Below, piece after piece: positions 61,123 through 64,000 of a DNA stretch of 64,000 nt. The notes under the pieces were generated by a model. It saw only the letters and a program-made list of their open reading frames with translations, was not told the DNA's origin and ran no database searches. This DNA is from Pseudobutyrivibrio sp. YE44 (lineage in GTDB: Bacteria > Bacillota > Clostridia > Lachnospirales > Lachnospiraceae), in contig NZ_FMXT01000001.1 of the NCBI RefSeq assembly GCF_900104335.1, positions 806,001-870,000 on the forward strand, given 5' to 3'. Within the stretch, counting starts at the first letter, position 1; every line of letters begins with the position of its first letter. The translations under genes and the position numbers were made by a program.

Positions 61123-61743
61123 TTATGCTGCTATCAATTTTTTATATACAGCTTCTGCAAGGAACTTGTGGCTATCAACGTCCATATGTTCCTGATCTGT
61201 TTCTGAAGGCTTCGCCACATCAGATGCTGCCAAAAACATACAGTCAAATTCCTCTGCAAGCTTTGCAAACACTGCCTTAAGCTCCTTGGAAGTAACCACT
61301 GATTTCTCGTCGAACTCTGGGTCATACTCACTCTTCCATACCTGCTCTCCCAAATAAATTGGAGACAAAAGCAATATCTTTGCCTTATTATTATTTGCCT
61401 TTATCTGTTTAAGAAGAATTTCTGTGCCCCTAGCAATAAGTGCAGGTGATGCATTATAAACTGTTTTGCAATCATTTGTGCCAAGCATCAACACCACTGT
61501 ATCAACAGGACCATGACTTTCTAACAATACTGGAAGAAGCTTTGAACCGTTACGACCGATTCTTGTGCTATCTTCGAAAACTGTAGTTCTACCAACAAGC
61601 CCTTCCTCTATTACTTCGTAATCACTATGACCAAGCATCTCTGAAAGAATACCTGTCCATCTTTCATTCTTATCATATCTTCCGCTACCATCTGGCTTTA
61701 ATCCATATGTATTAGAATCTCCAAAACAAAGTACACTTTTCAT
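61123..61743 (-). CDS. SGNH/GDSL-family hydrolase
   Basis: This 206-residue esterase-type enzyme has block I FGDSNTYGL, Gly block ERWTG and VEEGLVGRTT, Asn block LMLGTNDCK and the catalytic Asp-His in DVDSHKFLAEAV. I start at 61743, after AAAGGAGGCCAGC; the frame is open to 61779. It shares a transcript with the amino acid transporter, so it may deacetylate or hydrolyse a transported conjugate (for example an O- or S-acyl compound). Substrate unknown. Confidence 0.88.
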   Translation of the reverse strand: MKSVLCFGDSNTYGLKPDGSGRYDKNERWTGILSEMLGHSDYEVIEEGLVGRTTVFEDSTRIGRNGSKLLPVLLESHGPVDTVVLMLGTNDCKTVYNASPALIARGTEILLKQIKANNNKAKILLLSPIYLGEQVWKSEYDPEFDEKSVVTSKELKAVFAKLAEEFDCMFLAASDVAKPSETDQEHMDVDSHKFLAEAVYKKLIAA

Positions 61744-61796
61744 GCTGGCCTCCTTTCTAGCAAGTCTTTTTTGTCTCATCTGCTTTACATGTTGGT

Positions 61797-61832
61797 ATGT
61801 TAAACCTATTTGCCTACTGAGTCAATAGGTTT
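61797..61832 (-). promoter_or_regulatory. Promoter and CymR-type operator of the SGNH/amino acid transport operon
   Basis: TTGACT (61820-61825), 17 bases, TAACAT (61797-61802) on the minus strand. The operator TTGCCTAC, seven bases, ATAGGTTT spans 61810-61832, with an extra AAACCTAT half just outside. It is about 155 bases upstream of the divergent rrf2 gene. Confidence 0.75.
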
Positions 61833-61987
61833 AATAATCGTCAAAATCTATAGCCCGCTATCAAATCAATTTATAACTAGCGTACAGTGCGTATCTTGAT
61901 TCGCCTACTAACCTATCGTATAATAGTGTAAATAATTAGATGCGTCTGTAACTAACGAGTGTAACAGACATACATGGAGGTTGTTAT

Positions 61988-62389
61988 ATGTTTAGTACAA
62001 AAGGAAGATATGCACTACGTGTTATGATAGATTTGTCACAGCAGAATCCTGAGGAATACATTCCATTAAAGGATATTGCTGAACGTCAGGATATTTCAAA
62101 GAAGTATCTAGAGATTATTGTAAAGGAGCTTGTACACGGCGGCTTTGTAAAAGGTGTCAGTGGAAAAGGCGGTGGCTATCAGCTCACCAGAAAGCCTGAT
62201 GAATATTCCGTAGGTGAAATCATAGAGCTAATGGAAGGTAGCCTTTCTCCTGTAGCTTGCTTAGCAGACGAAAATATGCAATGTCCAAGAGAATCGGTTT
62301 GCAAGACACTTCCAATGTGGACAGAGTTCTATATGCTAGAACGAGACTTCTTCTATGGAAAGAAGCTCAGTGATTTAGTTAATTCATAA
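61988..62389 (+). CDS. Rrf2-family transcriptional regulator (CymR/IscR type)
   Basis: This 133-residue regulator has winged helix MFSTKGRYALRVMIDLS, AERQDISKKYLEIIVKELVHGGFVKGVSGKGGGYQLTRKP. Three cysteines, Cys91, Cys99 and Cys105, lie in the position where IscR binds an iron-sulfur cluster. CymR proteins usually lack these. ACATGGAGGTTGTTAT precedes the ATG. It is divergent from an operator-controlled sulfur uptake operon, so it is the best candidate for the protein that binds the six operators in the window. Confidence 0.88.
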   Translation: MFSTKGRYALRVMIDLSQQNPEEYIPLKDIAERQDISKKYLEIIVKELVHGGFVKGVSGKGGGYQLTRKPDEYSVGEIIELMEGSLSPVACLADENMQCPRESVCKTLPMWTEFYMLERDFFYGKKLSDLVNS

Positions 62390-62397
62390 AAAAATAA

Positions 62398-62432
62398 AAC
62401 TCAGGAATTTCGTATTTACGAATCCTGAGTTT
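62398..62432. terminator. Bidirectional terminator between rrf2 and lysR
   Basis: ACTCAGGA and TCCTGAGT form the stem around a loop that contains the palindrome TTCGTATTTACGAA (62409-62422). TTTTTATTTT follows on the plus strand and TTTTATTTTTT on the minus strand. Confidence 0.85.
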
Positions 62433-62437
62433 TTATT

Positions 62438-63382
62438 TTAATCCTCTTCATAGATAACAGATTTATCAATCTGATCTAAGGCATTGTTTACTTCTTCTAA
62501 AAACTGCTGCCCCATCTTAGACATAACAGTATTTTTCTTTGTAATATATCCAATATCCATTATTCTGTTAGGATTTTCTTCATCACCACGGAAAGGAACA
62601 ACTATATATCCATCTCCATTAAGGTCTCCCCATATAATTCCAGAACAAAGAGTGTATCCATTAAGAGCACGTACCAGATTAAGCATTGTAGAACGATCTG
62701 TTACACGAAGCATCTTTGGATAGAAGTTTTCACTAAGAATTTCCTCTGCAAGATACTCACTGTTATCTCCCTGCTCAAAGAACATACATGGATATTCCTC
62801 CAAATCCTCTATACCAATGGATTCCATCTTTGCAAGTGGATGTTCATGCCACAAATACACAAAGGCTTTACATTTAATAAGAGAATGGAACTCTAAGCTA
62901 TGCTCTGTAAAAAGACGATTAAGTCCCTTACGATTAAGCTCGTTGATATAAAGGATACCAATTTCACTTTTGAGAGAGCTTACATCCTTTATGATATCCA
63001 TAGTGGTGGTTTCTCGAAGGGCAAAGTCGAATTCATTCATATCATACTGCTTTGCCATATCAACAAAGGCACGAACAGCAAAGGTGTAATGCTGAGTTGA
63101 AACACCAAACTTTCTTTTGTAAGTGCCCTCTCCACTATACTTTTGCATTACCATATCGTATTGACGATAAAAGCCTCTAATATCGTTAAGGAATTCCTCT
63201 CCCTCTGGTGTAACTATGACACCCTTGTTGGTACGCATAAAGATGGTAATTCCCACCTCATTTTCAAGTTCCTGAATGGCACTTGTAAGAGTAGGCTGAA
63301 CAATGTAAAGCTTTTCTGCAGCCTTGTTCATTGAACCATATTCCTGAATTGTAAGTGCGTATAATACCTGCTGAAGTGTCAT
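62438..63382 (-). CDS. LysR-family regulator, copy 2
   Basis: This 314-residue regulator has HTH QQVLYALTIQEYGSMNKAAEKLYIVQPTLTSAIQELENE. The effector domain shares STQHYTFAVRAFVDM, RETTTMDI, SEIGILYIN and NGYTLCSGII with the LysR protein at 44635, so the two are paralogues. AGCAGGTAAATT precedes the ATG. A promoter and CymR-type operator lie upstream. It probably controls sulfur amino acid genes elsewhere. Confidence 0.9.
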   Translation of the reverse strand: MTLQQVLYALTIQEYGSMNKAAEKLYIVQPTLTSAIQELENEVGITIFMRTNKGVIVTPEGEEFLNDIRGFYRQYDMVMQKYSGEGTYKRKFGVSTQHYTFAVRAFVDMAKQYDMNEFDFALRETTTMDIIKDVSSLKSEIGILYINELNRKGLNRLFTEHSLEFHSLIKCKAFVYLWHEHPLAKMESIGIEDLEEYPCMFFEQGDNSEYLAEEILSENFYPKMLRVTDRSTMLNLVRALNGYTLCSGIIWGDLNGDGYIVVPFRGDEENPNRIMDIGYITKKNTVMSKMGQQFLEEVNNALDQIDKSVIYEED

Positions 63383-63399
63383 AATTTACCTGCTCCTAT

Positions 63400-63452
63400 T
63401 CTCCTACTGGTCAACTAGGTAATATTGTATTAAGCCCTAAAGAATTTGTCAA
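63400..63452 (-). promoter_or_regulatory. Promoter and CymR-type operator of lysR copy 2
   Basis: TTGACA (63447-63452), 17 bases, TACAAT (63424-63429) on the minus strand. The operator TCTCCTAC, seven bases, CTAGGTAA (63400-63422) lies immediately downstream of the -10, where a repressor would block initiation. Confidence 0.65.
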
Positions 63453-63460
63453 CGAATATG

Positions 63461-64000
63461 CTAGATTTCATCGTAAGAATCAAGAAAATGATGACGAACT
63501 CCATCTTGCTTATAGGCAATAACTGTAGCAAGGTTTACATTTTCAACACTGCGGAAAATATTAGATTCCACATATGGATTTACCTTCTTAAGCTCAGCTA
63601 TAAGATTTCTTGTTTCAAGACGCTTTGATGCACTGGTTCCATCCACAGAGCAACTATCACAGGTTTCAGTAAAATGACAAGCACACTGCAAGAAACGAAG
63701 ACCATTGTATCGTTGCCAAGCAATAATATCGTCCTGTCTCACAAGGTAAAGCGGACGAATCAACTCCATACCTTCAAAGTTTGTTGAATGAAGCTTTGGC
63801 ATCATAGTCTGAATCTGAGCCCCATAAAGCATACCCATAAGAATTGTCTCAATAACATCATCATAATGATGTCCAAGGGCAATCTTGTTGCAGCCAAGTT
63901 CCTTCGCTTTTGCATAAAGGTGACCTCGACGCATTCTAGCACACAGGTAGCATGGATTTTTATCTACTGTGTCTACTGCATCAAAAATGTCAGATTCATA
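63461..64000 (-). CDS. TtcA-like PP-loop ATPase, partial
   Basis: The C-terminal 179 codons lie in the window; the N-terminus is beyond the right edge. The frame reads YESDIFDAVDTVDKNPCYLC, then ARMRRGHLYAKAKELG, IALGHHYDDVIETILMGML. The CxxC and HHYDDVIET match TtcA/TilS-type tRNA-modifying ATPases that transfer sulfur. HFTETCDSCSVDG adds further cysteines. Because the start is outside, the exact subfamily (2-thiocytidine synthesis) is likely but not proven. Confidence 0.8.
   Translation of the reverse strand, partial: YESDIFDAVDTVDKNPCYLCARMRRGHLYAKAKELGCNKIALGHHYDDVIETILMGMLYGAQIQTMMPKLHSTNFEGMELIRPLYLVRQDDIIAWQRYNGLRFLQCACHFTETCDSCSVDGTSASKRLETRNLIAELKKVNPYVESNIFRSVENVNLATVIAYKQDGVRHHFLDSYDEI

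Overview
The window reads like a low-GC, strictly anaerobic Gram-positive chromosome, most likely Lachnospiraceae (Butyrivibrio/Pseudobutyrivibrio-like). This is inferred from the AT-rich codon use, strong AGGAGG ribosome sites, lipobox-type binding proteins, radical SAM enzymes, flavodoxin with a DUF3793 partner, ferredoxin-tailed aldo/keto reductase, L-lactate dehydrogenase and absence of respiratory genes. Most genes lie on the minus strand. No rRNA operon, phage, IS transposase or CRISPR array is visible.

Layout. 1-2.4 kb: sulfate ABC uptake (cysW partial, cysT, sbp). 2.5-5.9 kb: hemA-hemB-hemL, early tetrapyrrole synthesis. 6.0-7.2 kb: ferredoxin-type aldo/keto reductase. 7.2-23.2 kb: the most unusual locus, read right to left. 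It starts with a poly-cysteine peptide ORF, an attenuator, a non-standard Cys-type tRNA, a YezD-like (DUF2292) peptide and metK. It continues with a NitT/TauT-type binding protein, an SDR, a radical SAM protein, permease, ATPase and a three-gene nitrogenase-like reductase (NifH-, D- and K-like). After a tandem RNA leader come an MTA/SAH nucleosidase, a second binding protein and permease, a second radical SAM paralogue, a MATE exporter and a flavin-type protein. 23.3-26.8 kb: 2H phosphoesterase, then copA-csoR copper efflux. 26.9-29.7 kb: a DUF2207 membrane protein with a Cys-Gly repeat tail and an adjacent radical SAM/SPASM protein. 29.7-35.1 kb: an uncharacterised seven-gene cluster with DUF2589-like and TPR-like proteins. 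35.3-38.5 kb: MacB/FtsX-type ABC system. 38.7-41.9 kb: ldh, an FNT channel and enolase. 41.9-47.9 kb: Nudix protein, MetE-like methyltransferase, LysR, a GNAT-methyltransferase fusion and small membrane proteins. 48-53 kb: ZIP transporter, heterodimeric ABC pair and TetR. 53.1-56.7 kb: Znu-type zinc ABC system. 56.8-57.9 kb: flavodoxin and DUF3793. 58.1-61.8 kb: polar amino acid (probably cystine) ABC operon with an SGNH hydrolase. 62.0-64 kb: Rrf2 regulator, second LysR, partial TtcA-like protein.

A 23-bp operator of the form (A/T)nACCTAT-N7-ATAGGT(A/T)n recurs at six places: sulfate uptake, hemA, the nitrogenase-like locus, metE-like, the amino acid transporter and a LysR gene. Several copies overlap near-consensus promoters. 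With the rrf2 gene at 62 kb, this indicates a CymR/IscR-type sulfur regulon that covers most of the window. The nitrogenase-like locus is therefore probably a sulfur-scavenging or methionine/SAM-salvage system. Its DK-like subunits contain exactly four cysteines (three plus one), which fits a single bridging [4Fe-4S] cluster and argues against nitrogen fixation.

All identifications come from reading sequence and recognising families by eye; no database search was run.
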